Positions 18,658 to 26,825 of a stretch of DNA of 64,000 nt are shown one piece after another. Position numbers and translations under genes: made by a program. The first letter of the stretch is position 1. Each line of letters starts with the position of its first letter. The notes below the pieces were generated by a model. That model did no database searches. It worked only from the letters and a program-made list of their open reading frames with translations, and was not told the DNA's origin. Origin of the DNA: Polaribacter sp. BM10. Its GTDB lineage: Bacteria; Bacteroidota; Bacteroidia; Flavobacteriales; Flavobacteriaceae. The DNA lies in contig NZ_CP019704.1 in assembly GCF_002005425.1 (NCBI RefSeq), positions 682,001 to 746,000 on the forward strand. Reading direction: 5' to 3'.

Positions 18658-18794
18658 TGCAATTTTTTCTCATCTTTAAAATGAAATTTAACGAATAACT
18701 TATTTTTAACAATGCTTTTTTTTGAATTATATAAATCTTAATAAGTTCTTTAAAAATATACGAAAAAGTTATTTAATAGGATTTTGTTTTTTGT

Positions 18795-18802
18795 TACATT
18801 TG
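18795..18802 (+). promoter_or_regulatory. -7 box for glyA
   Basis: TACATTTG, exact TAnnTTTG, 22 nt before the glyA ATG. A clear -33 TTTG is not seen. Confidence 0.55.
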
Positions 18803-18824
18803 ATACTTATTCAAAACAATTACA

Positions 18825-20099
18825 ATGCAATTAGACAATCAAATTTTTGACCTTATTCAGGAAGAAAAAGAAAGACAATTAAATGGTTTGGAATTAATCG
18901 CTTCAGAAAACTTTGTAAGCGACCAAGTTATGCAAGCTCAAGGTTCTATTTTAACGAATAAATACGCTGAAGGATATCCTGGTAAAAGGTATTATGGAGG
19001 TTGTGAAATAGTTGATATTGTAGAGCAAATAGCAATAGATAGAGCTAAAGAATTATTTGGTGCAGAGTATGTAAACGTACAGCCACATTCTGGTTCACAG
19101 GCTAACACAGCCGTTTTTGCAGCTTGTTTAAAACCTGGTGATACTATTCTAGGTTTCGATTTATCGCACGGTGGACATTTAACTCATGGTTCTTCTGTAA
19201 ATTTTTCTGGTAAATTATACAACCCAACATTTTACGGTGTAGATGAAGAAACAGGAGTTTTAAATTATGATAAAATTCAAGATATTGCAAATAAAGAACA
19301 ACCAAAACTTATTATAGCAGGTGCTTCTGCATATTCTAGAGATATCGATTTTAAACGTTTTAGAGAAATTGCAGATAGTGTTGGTGCACTTTTATTAGCA
19401 GATATTTCTCATCCTGCAGGTTTAATTGCAAAAGGAATTTTAAATGATCCTTTGCCTCATTGTCATATTGTTACTACAACTACTCATAAAACATTACGTG
19501 GCCCAAGAGGTGGTATGATTATGATTGGTAAAGATTTTGAAAATCCTTTCGGAGAAACACTTAAAAGTGGTAAACCTAAAAAAATGTCGACATTATTAAA
19601 TTCGGCAGTTTTTCCTGGTAACCAAGGCGGGCCGTTAGAACATGTTATTGCTGCAAAAGCAGTAGCTTTTGGCGAAGCTTTAACAGATGAGTTTTTAGAA
19701 TATCAAATTCAAGTAAAAGAAAATGCAGCTGCAATGGCAAAAGAATTTGTAGCCAAAGGTTATAAAATTATTTCTGGTGGTACAGATAACCATTGTATGC
19801 TAATAGATTTACGTAATAAAAATATTTCTGGTAAAGATGCAGAAATTGCTTTAGGTAAAGCAGATATTACGGTTAATAAAAATATGGTTCCTTTTGATGA
19901 TAAGTCTCCATTTGTAACTTCTGGTATTAGAGTTGGTACGCCAGCGATTACAACAAGAGGTTTAAAAGTAGAAGATATGAAAGCTGTTGTAGACTTTATT
20001 GATGAAGCGATTAATAATGCAGATAACGAAGAGGCTTTACATGAAATAGGTGAACGTGTTTCTGATATGATGAGCGCAAGAAGACTATTTGTAATGTAA
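18825..20099 (+). CDS. glyA: Serine hydroxymethyltransferase
   Basis: 424-residue SHMT, which interconverts serine and glycine and charges tetrahydrofolate with a one-carbon unit. The PLP Lys is in [14 protein letters not shown] (Lys222); also visible are ELIASENF (23-30), the [13 protein letters not shown] loop (48-60) and PHSGSQAN (88-94). Length and start are normal for the family. Monocistronic with a strong terminator; divergent from fahA. Confidence 0.97.
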   Translation: MQLDNQIFDLIQEEKERQLNGLELIASENFVSDQVMQAQGSILTNKYAEGYPGKRYYGGCEIVDIVEQIAIDRAKELFGAEYVNVQPHSGSQANTAVFAACLKPGDTILGFDLSHGGHLTHGSSVNFSGKLYNPTFYGVDEETGVLNYDKIQDIANKEQPKLIIAGASAYSRDIDFKRFREIADSVGALLLADISHPAGLIAKGILNDPLPHCHIVTTTTHKTLRGPRGGMIMIGKDFENPFGETLKSGKPKKMSTLLNSAVFPGNQGGPLEHVIAAKAVAFGEALTDEFLEYQIQVKENAAAMAKEFVAKGYKIISGGTDNHCMLIDLRNKNISGKDAEIALGKADITVNKNMVPFDDKSPFVTSGIRVGTPAITTRGLKVEDMKAVVDFIDEAINNADNEEALHEIGERVSDMMSARRLFVM

Positions 20100-20116
20100 T
20101 TGTCTATAAAAATTAT

Positions 20117-20155
20117 AAAAAAAGCATCAAGAATAATTTCTTGATGCTTTTTTTA
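20117..20155 (+). terminator. Terminator of glyA
   Basis: Perfect 14-bp stem AAAAAAGCATCAAG / CTTGATGCTTTTTT with an 8-nt loop and continued T-run. The A-run on the other side lets it also serve the convergent csbD-like gene. Confidence 0.92.
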
Positions 20156-20178
20156 TATTAGAGACTTAAAAGTTGTTT

Positions 20179-20364
20179 TTACCAGCTTTTAACTTCTTTT
20201 TCTATTTTTTCTCGAGTTTCACCGTATTTTTCTTGAATTTGTCCAACAAGTTTATCAAATTTACCATCAGTTTCGGTAGATTTATCGTTGGTAATATTAC
20301 TAAACTCTTCTTTAAATTCACCTTTTATTTGTTTCCACTTACCTTCGTTTGTATCCGTATTCAT
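20179..20364 (-). CDS. CsbD-family stress protein
   Basis: 61 residues with the CsbD pattern MNTDTNEGKWKQIKGEFKEE...GKFDKLVGQIQEKYG, a small, highly charged helical protein. The family is induced by general stress or phosphate limitation in other bacteria; molecular function unknown. It has its own exact -7 box 46 nt upstream and a GAAA-capped leader hairpin. The next upstream gene encodes another small charged protein. Confidence 0.85.
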   Translation of the reverse strand: MNTDTNEGKWKQIKGEFKEEFSNITNDKSTETDGKFDKLVGQIQEKYGETREKIEKEVKSW

Positions 20365-20379
20365 ATTATTTAGTTTTAT

Positions 20380-20395
20380 GTACTATTTCTAGTAC
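20380..20395 (-). promoter_or_regulatory. GAAA-tetraloop hairpin in the csbD leader
   Basis: On the minus strand GTACTA-GAAA-TAGTAC, a perfect 6-bp stem with a GNRA loop, about 15 nt before the start codon and within the predicted 5' leader. Could affect mRNA stability or ribosome access. Confidence 0.4.
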
Positions 20396-20410
20396 TGGTT
20401 AATAATACTA

Positions 20411-20418
20411 CAAATTTA
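20411..20418 (-). promoter_or_regulatory. -7 box for the csbD-like gene
   Basis: TAAATTTG on the minus strand, exact consensus. Confidence 0.55.
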
Positions 20419-20476
20419 AAACCTTTATATATAGAATGTTAGTGGTATCAATCGAAAGAATAACTCATATGAAATA

Positions 20477-20716
20477 TTACTTGCTTTTTTCTGAGTTTTG
20501 AATTTTATCAGCAACTTTGTCATTATCTTTAGTAACACTATGTACTTGATCTTTTAATTTATCTTTATCTTCTCCTTTTAATCTATCTTTATCGCTATCA
20601 GTATCTTTATAGCCTTTTTTTACAGTTCCTTTTAAAGGATGTAAACCTCTTTCATGAACATCTCCAGAGTTTCCTTTTGTTACATTTTCGGCACTTGGTC
20701 TTTCTTTATTTGACAT
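20477..20716 (-). CDS. Small hydrophilic protein of unknown function
   Basis: 79 residues, strongly charged and low complexity (KGYKDTDSDKDRLKGEDKDKLKDQ), no signal peptide or membrane segment. It resembles desiccation/stress hydrophilins in composition only. The reading frame could extend to a TTG at 20746, but that TTG is part of an exact -7 box (TAATTTTG, 20744-20751 minus), so ATG at 20716 (MSNKERPSAEN) is the likely start. Sits 112 nt upstream of the csbD-like gene in the same direction; both may be stress proteins (inference). Confidence 0.6.
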   Translation of the reverse strand: MSNKERPSAENVTKGNSGDVHERGLHPLKGTVKKGYKDTDSDKDRLKGEDKDKLKDQVHSVTKDNDKVADKIQNSEKSK

Positions 20717-20743
20717 AATATTTTTCTTTAAGTTATAATACAT

Positions 20744-20751
20744 CAAAATTA
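20744..20751 (-). promoter_or_regulatory. -7 box; decides the start of the small hydrophilic protein
   Basis: TAATTTTG on the minus strand, exact consensus, 27 nt before ATG 20716. Confidence 0.55.
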
Positions 20752-20812
20752 ATTTTAATTGTACGGTTGTATTAACTAAAAAGGATTAAATAATGACTCA
20801 AAAGAAATAAAA

Positions 20813-22156
20813 TCAGTTTTCTTTAGAACGTTCTAATAAGTTTTCTGGAATAGATTTTTTAGCTTTGGCTCCCATTTCTTTTAATTTCTGAACGCTTTTA
20901 ATAAGGTTTCCTCTACCATCAACTAATTTATTCATGGCATTAGAATATTCTTTTTTACTGTCATCAATTTTTTTACCAATTCCAATTAAATCATTTAAAA
21001 GACCTTCAAATTTATCATATAAAGCACCCGCTTGTCTTGCTATTTCAAGTGCATTTCTTTGTTGTTTTTCATTGTTCCACATAGTATCTATGGTGCGTAA
21101 TGTAGCTAATAGGGTAGAAGGTGTAACAATAACAATATTTTTATCGAAAGCTTTATTATATAGATGAGTGTCTTCATTTAAAGCAATTGCAAAAGCAGGT
21201 TCTATTGGAATAAAAAGCAATACAAAATCTGGAGATGCTATCTTATATATGTCTTCGTATTTCTTATCACTTAATTGTGTAATGTGTCTTTTTAAAGAAT
21301 TTACATGCTCTTTTAAGAAAGTTTGTCTTAAACTTTCGTCTTCTTCATTTACATATTGTTCATAAGCCACTAAAGAAACCTTAGAGTCGATAATCATTTT
21401 TTTATTGTTAGGCAGATGAATAACTACATCGGGCAAAACCCTTTTGCCATCGTCATTTGTAAAACTTTGCTGCACAAAGTATTCTCGGTCTTTTTCTAAG
21501 CCAGATTTTTCTAAAACTCGTTCTAAAACGAGCTCACCCCAATTTCCTTGAACTTTATTATCGCCTTTTAAAGCTTTTGTTAAATTAATGGTTTCTTTAC
21601 TCATTTGTAGGTTTAACTCTTTTAAACCAAGTATTTGCTGACGTAGAGCGGCATGGTAATCGATACTTTCTTTATGAGTTTTTTCAACCTTATCTTCAAA
21701 TCCTTTTATTTTTTCTTGTAAAGGATTTAATATATTTTGAATATTTTCTTTGTTCTGAACAGTAAATTTGTTCGATTTTTCATCTAGAATTTTATTCGCT
21801 AAATTTTCAAATTCTTTCGTGAACTTTTGTTGTAAATTTTCTACTTCGCTTTTATTTTCCTTTAATTTGAGCTGAAGATTTTCAATTTCAAATTCTTGTT
21901 TTGATGTTATCGTAAGAAGTTTTTCTTTCTCTTGTTGATTATTTTTTAATTCTTGCTGATTTTCTATGAAGTTGTTTTCTAAAGTTTCTTTAGATTGAGA
22001 TAACCTTATAGCTCTCTCTTCTAAAGTGGCATTTTCTTTCTCTAAAATCGATTTTTCTTTCTCAAAATTAATTTTTGAAATTAATTTACCAATTAAAAAG
22101 CCAAATATCAAAAAAACTACAGCAATTATTAAGTATATGATTATTTCTGTCATCAT
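20813..22156 (-). CDS. rmuC: DNA recombination protein RmuC
   Basis: 447 residues: an N-terminal membrane helix (4-26), a long coiled coil (about 30-190) and the RmuC domain (200-410) with GNWGELVLERVLEKSGL, LPDVVIHLPNNKKMIIDSKV and FVLLFIPIEPAFA. RmuC is a predicted membrane-tethered nuclease-fold protein that suppresses rearrangements at inverted repeats. Complete and of usual length. Two adjacent ATG codons start the frame; either may be used. Confidence 0.93.
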   Translation of the reverse strand: MMTEIIIYLIIAVVFLIFGFLIGKLISKINFEKEKSILEKENATLEERAIRLSQSKETLENNFIENQQELKNNQQEKEKLLTITSKQEFEIENLQLKLKENKSEVENLQQKFTKEFENLANKILDEKSNKFTVQNKENIQNILNPLQEKIKGFEDKVEKTHKESIDYHAALRQQILGLKELNLQMSKETINLTKALKGDNKVQGNWGELVLERVLEKSGLEKDREYFVQQSFTNDDGKRVLPDVVIHLPNNKKMIIDSKVSLVAYEQYVNEEDESLRQTFLKEHVNSLKRHITQLSDKKYEDIYKIASPDFVLLFIPIEPAFAIALNEDTHLYNKAFDKNIVIVTPSTLLATLRTIDTMWNNEKQQRNALEIARQAGALYDKFEGLLNDLIGIGKKIDDSKKEYSNAMNKLVDGRGNLIKSVQKLKEMGAKAKKSIPENLLERSKEN

Positions 22157-22246
22157 GTCGAATTAAGTCCTTAAATTTATCATTTATAAAAAGAACAAAA
22201 AACCTTTACTTTAGGTTTTTGTAAACAATTAACTTATCACTACCAT

Positions 22247-22786
22247 TTGAAAGCAATATCTAAGTTTATTTTACATACTATTTTGGGTTGGAAGATTGAA
22301 AATGGTTTTCCGAAAGAGCCAAAGAAATATATTGTAATTGCCGCACCACATACTAGTTGGGTAGATTTTCCTATTGCAATTTTAACAAGAATGAGCGAAG
22401 GTATAATGGTTCATTTTATAGGAAAAAGTTCTCTATTTAAATGGCCGTTTGGTTATTTTTTTAGAATTCTAGGAGGTACGCCTGTAGATAGATCTAAAAG
22501 TAATAATATGGTAGATGCTGTTATTAAACTTTTTAATTCTAAAGAAGAATTTAGGTTAGGCATTTCGCCAGAAGGAACTCGGAAAAAGGTAGAAAAATGG
22601 AAAACAGGATTCTATTATATTGCAAAAGGAGCTAATGTGCCAATTGTTATGGCAACGTTAGATTTTGAAAATAAGACAGTTAAAATATCCGAACCTTATT
22701 ACCCAACAGACAGTTTAGAGAAGGATTTTGATAATTTTAAGAGTTTTTTTAAGAATATTAAGGGGAAAAACCCTGAATTATTTTAA
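22247..22786 (+). CDS. Lysophospholipid acyltransferase family protein (TTG start)
   Basis: 179-residue PlsC-type acyltransferase. The catalytic HxxxxD motif is present as HTSWVD (about residues 35-40), followed by the glycerol-phosphate segment LGGTPVDRS and the EGTRKK motif (about 109-114). It probably acylates a lysophospholipid or aminoacyl lipid at the membrane. TTG at 22247 is taken as start because the first in-frame ATG lies beyond the catalytic His. It is followed by a short intergenic region with its own promoter-like box and terminator. Confidence 0.85.
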   Translation: MKAISKFILHTILGWKIENGFPKEPKKYIVIAAPHTSWVDFPIAILTRMSEGIMVHFIGKSSLFKWPFGYFFRILGGTPVDRSKSNNMVDAVIKLFNSKEEFRLGISPEGTRKKVEKWKTGFYYIAKGANVPIVMATLDFENKTVKISEPYYPTDSLEKDFDNFKSFFKNIKGKNPELF

Positions 22787-22815
22787 AGAATGTAGTTTTA
22801 ATAAATAAAATTCAC

Positions 22816-22823
22816 TAAGTTTG
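22816..22823 (+). promoter_or_regulatory. -7 box of candidate small RNA
   Basis: TAAGTTTG, exact TAnnTTTG, in an intergenic region with no following ORF; predicted start near 22827. Confidence 0.5.
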
Positions 22824-22826
22824 TAA

Positions 22827-22930
22827 GAGTAAATCGTTTTTAATAGAGATTAGGGGCTCTATTATTAAAAATTTACTTTATAGCATATGCTATGATGTAA
22901 GTCTTCAGTTCGCTGAAGACTTTTTTTTTA
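22827..22930 (+). ncRNA. Candidate small RNA of about 100 nt
   Basis: Between two convergent genes lies a self-contained unit: an exact -7 box, a long hairpin (AGTAAAT 22828-22834 with ATTTACT 22871-22877, TTTT/AAAA, then TAATAGAG 22841-22848 with CTCTATTA 22857-22864, loop ATTAGGGG), a 12-nt palindrome TAGCATATGCTA (22881-22892) and a terminator with a TTCG loop. No ORF. The exposed G-rich loop could be a pairing seed. Alternatively it is the structured 3' end of the acyltransferase message. Confidence 0.5.
22899..22930 (+). terminator. Terminator with UUCG tetraloop
   Basis: AAGTCTTCAG-TTCG-CTGAAGACTT, 10-bp perfect stem, followed by eight or more T. It ends the candidate RNA or the acyltransferase message; the minus strand lacks a T-run, so it does not terminate pepT. 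Confidence 0.9.
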
Positions 22931-24169
22931 TGAATTTTTTTCTACAACTTTTTCTGCAATACCAATAATTACTTCTGTAGCTTTTACCATAGATTCTACA
23001 GGAACATATTCATATCTTCCGTGAAAATTATGTCCGCCAGCAAAAATATTAGGACATGGCAAACCTTTATACGATAATTGAGAACCATCTGTACCACCTC
23101 TTATTGGTTTAATTACAGGTGTAATTTCTAAGTCTTTCATTACTTCTTCAACCAAATCTACAATATGCATAACGGGTACAATTTTTTCTCGCATATTAAA
23201 ATATTGATTTTCTATAGAAACTTCAATTAACTCTTGACCCAATTTTTCATTAAAATCGAATGCTATTTTTTGCATCAAATATTTTCTTTTTTCAAATAAA
23301 TCTAAGTCATGGTCTCTAATAATGTATTCTAAAACTGTTTTTTCTACATTACCATGCATGTCGTGCAAATGAAAAAAACCTTCGTAACCAGTTGTTTTTT
23401 CTGGCACTTCTTCTTGCGGAATAGCTGCCATAAAATCATTTGCAATTTTAAGAGAGTTTATCATTTTACCTTTTGCATAACCAGGATGAACCATTTTACC
23501 TGTAACAGTTACTTTTGCACTAGCAGCATTAAAGTTTTCATATTCTAATTCTCCTATTTGACTTCCATCCATAGTGTAAGCCCATTCTGCATCAAATTTA
23601 TTTACATCAAATTTATGTGCACCTTTACCTACCTCTTCATCGGGTGTAAAACAAATTCTAATTTTACCATGCTTAATTTCTGGATGTTTAATTAGATATT
23701 CCATAGCGGTTACAATTTCTGTTACACCAGCTTTGTCATCTGCACCCAACAAAGTTGTACCGTCTGTAGTAATTAAAGTTTGCCCTTTATATTTTAGTAA
23801 ATCTTCGAAATAATCTGGAGATAATATGATGTTTTTTTCTTCATTTAAAAGAATATCATTGCCTTGGTAATTTTCTACTATTTGTGGTTTTACGTTTTTA
23901 CCAGTAAAATCCGGACTTGTATCAATATGCGCAACAAAGCCAATTGTAGGTACTCGATGTTCTATATTACTAGGCAAAGTTGCCATGATGTAACAATTTT
24001 CATCTAAATCTACATCTTGCATTCCAATTTCTCTCAATTCATCAACTAAAATCTTTGCTAAATCCCATTGTTTTTCTGTACTAGGAAAATTTGGGTTATT
24101 TGGATCTGATTCTGTATCTACAGTTACATACTTAATAAATCTATCTATAATGTGTTTTTTATCAATCAT
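22928..24169 (-). CDS. pepT: Peptidase T (tripeptidase)
   Basis: 413-residue M20B metallopeptidase that removes the N-terminal residue from tripeptides in the cytoplasm. Zinc-site residues are visible: His81 and catalytic Asp83 in [11 protein letters not shown], bridging Asp144 in LLGADDKAG, catalytic Glu178 and ligand Glu179 in FTPDEEVG, and the C-terminal [12 protein letters not shown] with [11 protein letters not shown]. Complete. Directly abuts the stop codon of the upstream lipoprotein gene, so the three genes 25772 to 22928 form one operon. Confidence 0.96.
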   Translation of the reverse strand: MIDKKHIIDRFIKYVTVDTESDPNNPNFPSTEKQWDLAKILVDELREIGMQDVDLDENCYIMATLPSNIEHRVPTIGFVAHIDTSPDFTGKNVKPQIVENYQGNDILLNEEKNIILSPDYFEDLLKYKGQTLITTDGTTLLGADDKAGVTEIVTAMEYLIKHPEIKHGKIRICFTPDEEVGKGAHKFDVNKFDAEWAYTMDGSQIGELEYENFNAASAKVTVTGKMVHPGYAKGKMINSLKIANDFMAAIPQEEVPEKTTGYEGFFHLHDMHGNVEKTVLEYIIRDHDLDLFEKRKYLMQKIAFDFNEKLGQELIEVSIENQYFNMREKIVPVMHIVDLVEEVMKDLEITPVIKPIRGGTDGSQLSYKGLPCPNIFAGGHNFHGRYEYVPVESMVKATEVIIGIAEKVVEKNS

Positions 24170-24742
24170 TTACTGTTCAATTTTAATTTTATCTATTAAA
24201 GTTAAAACTTTACAAATTCTTTTTTGCACTAAAGAATCGCCATATACTTCTGCTTTTATAGCTAAAGAACTAGTTTTATTTAAAGGTACAAATACTTGTA
24301 AAGATTTGTATTTAAAATTCTGTTTTTTACCAATAGAAACAACATAATAACTTTTTCTATTTAAAAAAGTTATTTCTTTTTGTTCTTTTTGAATTAGTTT
24401 ATTAGTTAAGTTTTCGTGTTCTATTTTTAGCTTAAAAATATCATCTATTTCTATAGCGTTGTTGATGAAGTTTACGTCTAAAAGCAAACTTTTGGTAAGT
24501 TGCTTTGTGGTATCTGCTGTATAAATAGAAGATTGATAATCGTCTATAAAATTGCTTGTTTTCCAATTATTAGGCAAACTTATTTTAAAGTTGTTTTTAG
24601 CATCTGAAATTTCTTTTAAATTCTTAAAATAAATCTCATTACAACTAAGGTTTTGTTTTAGGTCTGATGACTTATTGCAATTGTAAAGTAGGAATAAAGC
24701 TCCTAAAATAAGTGCGTATTTAAAAAGAAATTTACAATTCAA
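24170..24742 (-). CDS. Lipoprotein of unknown function
   Basis: 190 residues with an SPII signal (LLYN-C at residue 22). The mature part has a PsbP/DUF1795-like feel (NNFKISLPNNWKTSNF near residue 50, then alternating strands), which I note only as resemblance. No catalytic motif seen. Its start overlaps the upstream BNR-repeat gene by 11 nt and its stop touches the pepT start, so it is cotranslated with both. Confidence 0.65.
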   Translation of the reverse strand: MNCKFLFKYALILGALFLLYNCNKSSDLKQNLSCNEIYFKNLKEISDAKNNFKISLPNNWKTSNFIDDYQSSIYTADTTKQLTKSLLLDVNFINNAIEIDDIFKLKIEHENLTNKLIQKEQKEITFLNRKSYYVVSIGKKQNFKYKSLQVFVPLNKTSSLAIKAEVYGDSLVQKRICKVLTLIDKIKIEQ

Positions 24743-25772
24743 GTTTTCCTATTTTATTTGCACCACCTAACCAAGCAGTATTTTTATTTATAAATTGAAT
24801 GGTATAATAACTATCATTAGAAACTTTGTTCCATGTCAATCCACCATCTTTAGAGTAAGAAATACCAGTTTTACCTACTGCAAAAACTTCTTTTCCGTTG
24901 GTATTAGGTACATACTGTACGCAACTTTTGTAATTAGGATTTTCTGCATCTGCAATTAAAGTCCAAGTTTTACCACCATCTGCAGTAATTGCTTTGTTAG
25001 CCTTATTTTCTAATGGTTTAGAGTAATCGCCACCTATTGCAATTCCGTTATTTTTATCATAAAAATCGATAGAATACATTCCCTGTGGTCCGTTACCTTG
25101 TATTATTGGGGTTTCAAATAGTTGCCATGTTTTTCCGAAGTTATTAGACTTTAAAATTCTAGATTTTTTACCACCAGAGGCAATATAAACGGTACTACCA
25201 ATTGTTTTAATATTGGTGTTACTTGCAGCAAAAAAAGCTTCACCTTCGGCTATTTCAGGTAAATTTTCACACGGAATTTTATGCCAGTTTTCTCCGCCAT
25301 CATCAGTAATTAAAATAGAAGCACAATTCTCTGTAGGATCACCAACGGCAATACCATGCTTATTATCATCAAAAAATGCAATTGCATCATAAAAAACTTT
25401 GGCACCTTCTTCTGTATATTGTAAAGTAGCCTCCATATCAGAAATTTTATAAAGCAATGCAGGATTTGCAATGGATAATGCAAAGTAATCTGAACCATTA
25501 AATGCTAAACTTCTAAAATTAGGAATTATAGAATCTTTATATTTTATATTTAAAATAGACCAAGTTTTACCGTTGTCTACAGTGGTTCCTATAGTTCCGT
25601 TTGAACCAGCATAAACAACTGTTGTCGAATCTATTACTTGAATTGCTCTTATACTAGTAGTATCAATGTTATATGTTTCAACAGAAATTGCACTAATATT
25701 TCTTGGTAGATATTCTTGTTTACAAGAGATTAAAAAAAGGAAAATTAAAATAATACCGAATATTCTTCTCAT
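24732..25772 (-). CDS. Ycf48/BNR-repeat lipoprotein
   Basis: 346 residues with an SPII signal (LIS-C at residue 17). The mature part is a beta-propeller built of BNR/Ycf48-type repeats with the Asp-box-like pattern (S/T)xDGGxTW: DNGKTWSIL, DDGGENWHKI, NNFGKTWQLF, DGGKTWTL, DGGLTWNKV. Such proteins are called oxidoreductase or photosystem-stability-like in databases but have no proven enzyme activity in this group; a scaffold or assembly role at the envelope is likely. First gene of the pepT operon; a near-consensus -7 box (TACTTTAG, minus 25792-25799) precedes it. Confidence 0.8.
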   Translation of the reverse strand: MRRIFGIILIFLFLISCKQEYLPRNISAISVETYNIDTTSIRAIQVIDSTTVVYAGSNGTIGTTVDNGKTWSILNIKYKDSIIPNFRSLAFNGSDYFALSIANPALLYKISDMEATLQYTEEGAKVFYDAIAFFDDNKHGIAVGDPTENCASILITDDGGENWHKIPCENLPEIAEGEAFFAASNTNIKTIGSTVYIASGGKKSRILKSNNFGKTWQLFETPIIQGNGPQGMYSIDFYDKNNGIAIGGDYSKPLENKANKAITADGGKTWTLIADAENPNYKSCVQYVPNTNGKEVFAVGKTGISYSKDGGLTWNKVSNDSYYTIQFINKNTAWLGGANKIGKLEL

Positions 25773-25817
25773 TTTTGATATTTTTATACGACTAAAGTAA
25801 TCAAATCATAATTGATA

Positions 25818-26786
25818 ATGAAAAAAGCATTGGTAATTTCTGGCGGAGGAAGTAAAGGAGCATTTGCAGGAGGTGTTGCGCAGTACTTAATGAAACATGA
25901 AAACAAAAAATACGATTTGTTTTTAGGAACCTCTACAGGAAGTTTAATGGTATCTCATTTGGCTATGGATATGTTAGATGAACTTAAAGAGTTGTATACC
26001 AATGTTAATCAAGAAACTATTTTTAGTAACAATCCTTTTAAAATTAGAAAAGTTGCTGGTGAAAAAGTGATAAGCATCAACCACTTAAATACATTTTGGA
26101 ATTTTTTAAACGGTAGAAAAACTTTTGGAGAAAGTAAAAATTTAAGATCTCTAATTAAGAAAAATGTTACCAAAGAAATGTATGTTAAAATTAGAGCGGC
26201 AAATAAAGAAGTTGTTGTTACTGTTTCTAATTTAACGGCAAATCAAATTGAGTATAAATCGATTAACGATTGTAGTTACGAAGATTTTTGTGATTGGATT
26301 TGGGGTTCTTGCAACTATGTTCCGTTTATGAGTTTATTAGAAAAAAATCATTGTCAATATGCCGATGGTGGTTTTGGTTCTTTAATACCAATTAGAGAAG
26401 CTATTTTAAGAGGAGCTACAGAAATTGATGCAATTATTTTAGAAACAGAAGTTACTCAAATTAATAGGTTGCCTGCAAAGAATCCGTTTTCTTTATTATT
26501 TGATGTAATGGATTTTATGTTGGTACATGTAGAAAGGCATAATATTACTATTGGTAAATTAGCGGCGTCAAATAAAGATATCAAACTAAACTTATATTAT
26601 ACACCAACAGTTTTAACCACGAACTCTTTGGTTTTTGATAAAAAACTAATGAAAAAATGGTGGAAATCTGGATTTAATTATGCTAAATCTAAAGAAGAAG
26701 AAAAGATGAGCGAATTTAGACCAGATATTCTTACAGATCAAGAAATGGAAGATTCTGCAGAAGAGGCAGAAAATTTAAATATCTAG
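25818..26786 (+). CDS. Patatin-like phospholipase
   Basis: 322-residue patatin-domain hydrolase. Oxyanion loop SGGGSKGAF (8-16), nucleophile Ser39 in GTSTG, and catalytic Asp183 in YADGGFG form the Ser-Asp dyad. No signal peptide, so it acts in the cytoplasm or on the inner leaflet, probably as a lipid acyl hydrolase. The frame can be extended two codons to a TTG at 25812, but the ATG at 25818 (MKKALVISGGG) is the better start. C-terminal 30 residues are acidic. Monocistronic with its own terminator. Confidence 0.9.
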   Translation: MKKALVISGGGSKGAFAGGVAQYLMKHENKKYDLFLGTSTGSLMVSHLAMDMLDELKELYTNVNQETIFSNNPFKIRKVAGEKVISINHLNTFWNFLNGRKTFGESKNLRSLIKKNVTKEMYVKIRAANKEVVVTVSNLTANQIEYKSINDCSYEDFCDWIWGSCNYVPFMSLLEKNHCQYADGGFGSLIPIREAILRGATEIDAIILETEVTQINRLPAKNPFSLLFDVMDFMLVHVERHNITIGKLAASNKDIKLNLYYTPTVLTTNSLVFDKKLMKKWWKSGFNYAKSKEEEKMSEFRPDILTDQEMEDSAEEAENLNI

Positions 26787-26790
26787 TAAA

Positions 26791-26820
26791 AAAAATCCAG
26801 CAATTAAGCTGGATTTTTTA
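26791..26820 (+). terminator. Bidirectional terminator
   Basis: Perfect 11-bp stem AAAAATCCAGC / GCTGGATTTTT with a 6-nt loop between convergent genes. Confidence 0.9.
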
Positions 26821-26825
26821 ATTTA

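Noticed and set aside
20173..20373. 66-residue hydrophobic ORF on the plus strand
   Set aside because: Antisense to the well-recognised CsbD-like gene and rich in Phe from reverse-read Lys codons.
22881..22892. TAGCATATGCTA as a separate protein-binding site
   Set aside because: Perfect palindrome but inside the candidate RNA and not near a promoter; more simply part of RNA structure.
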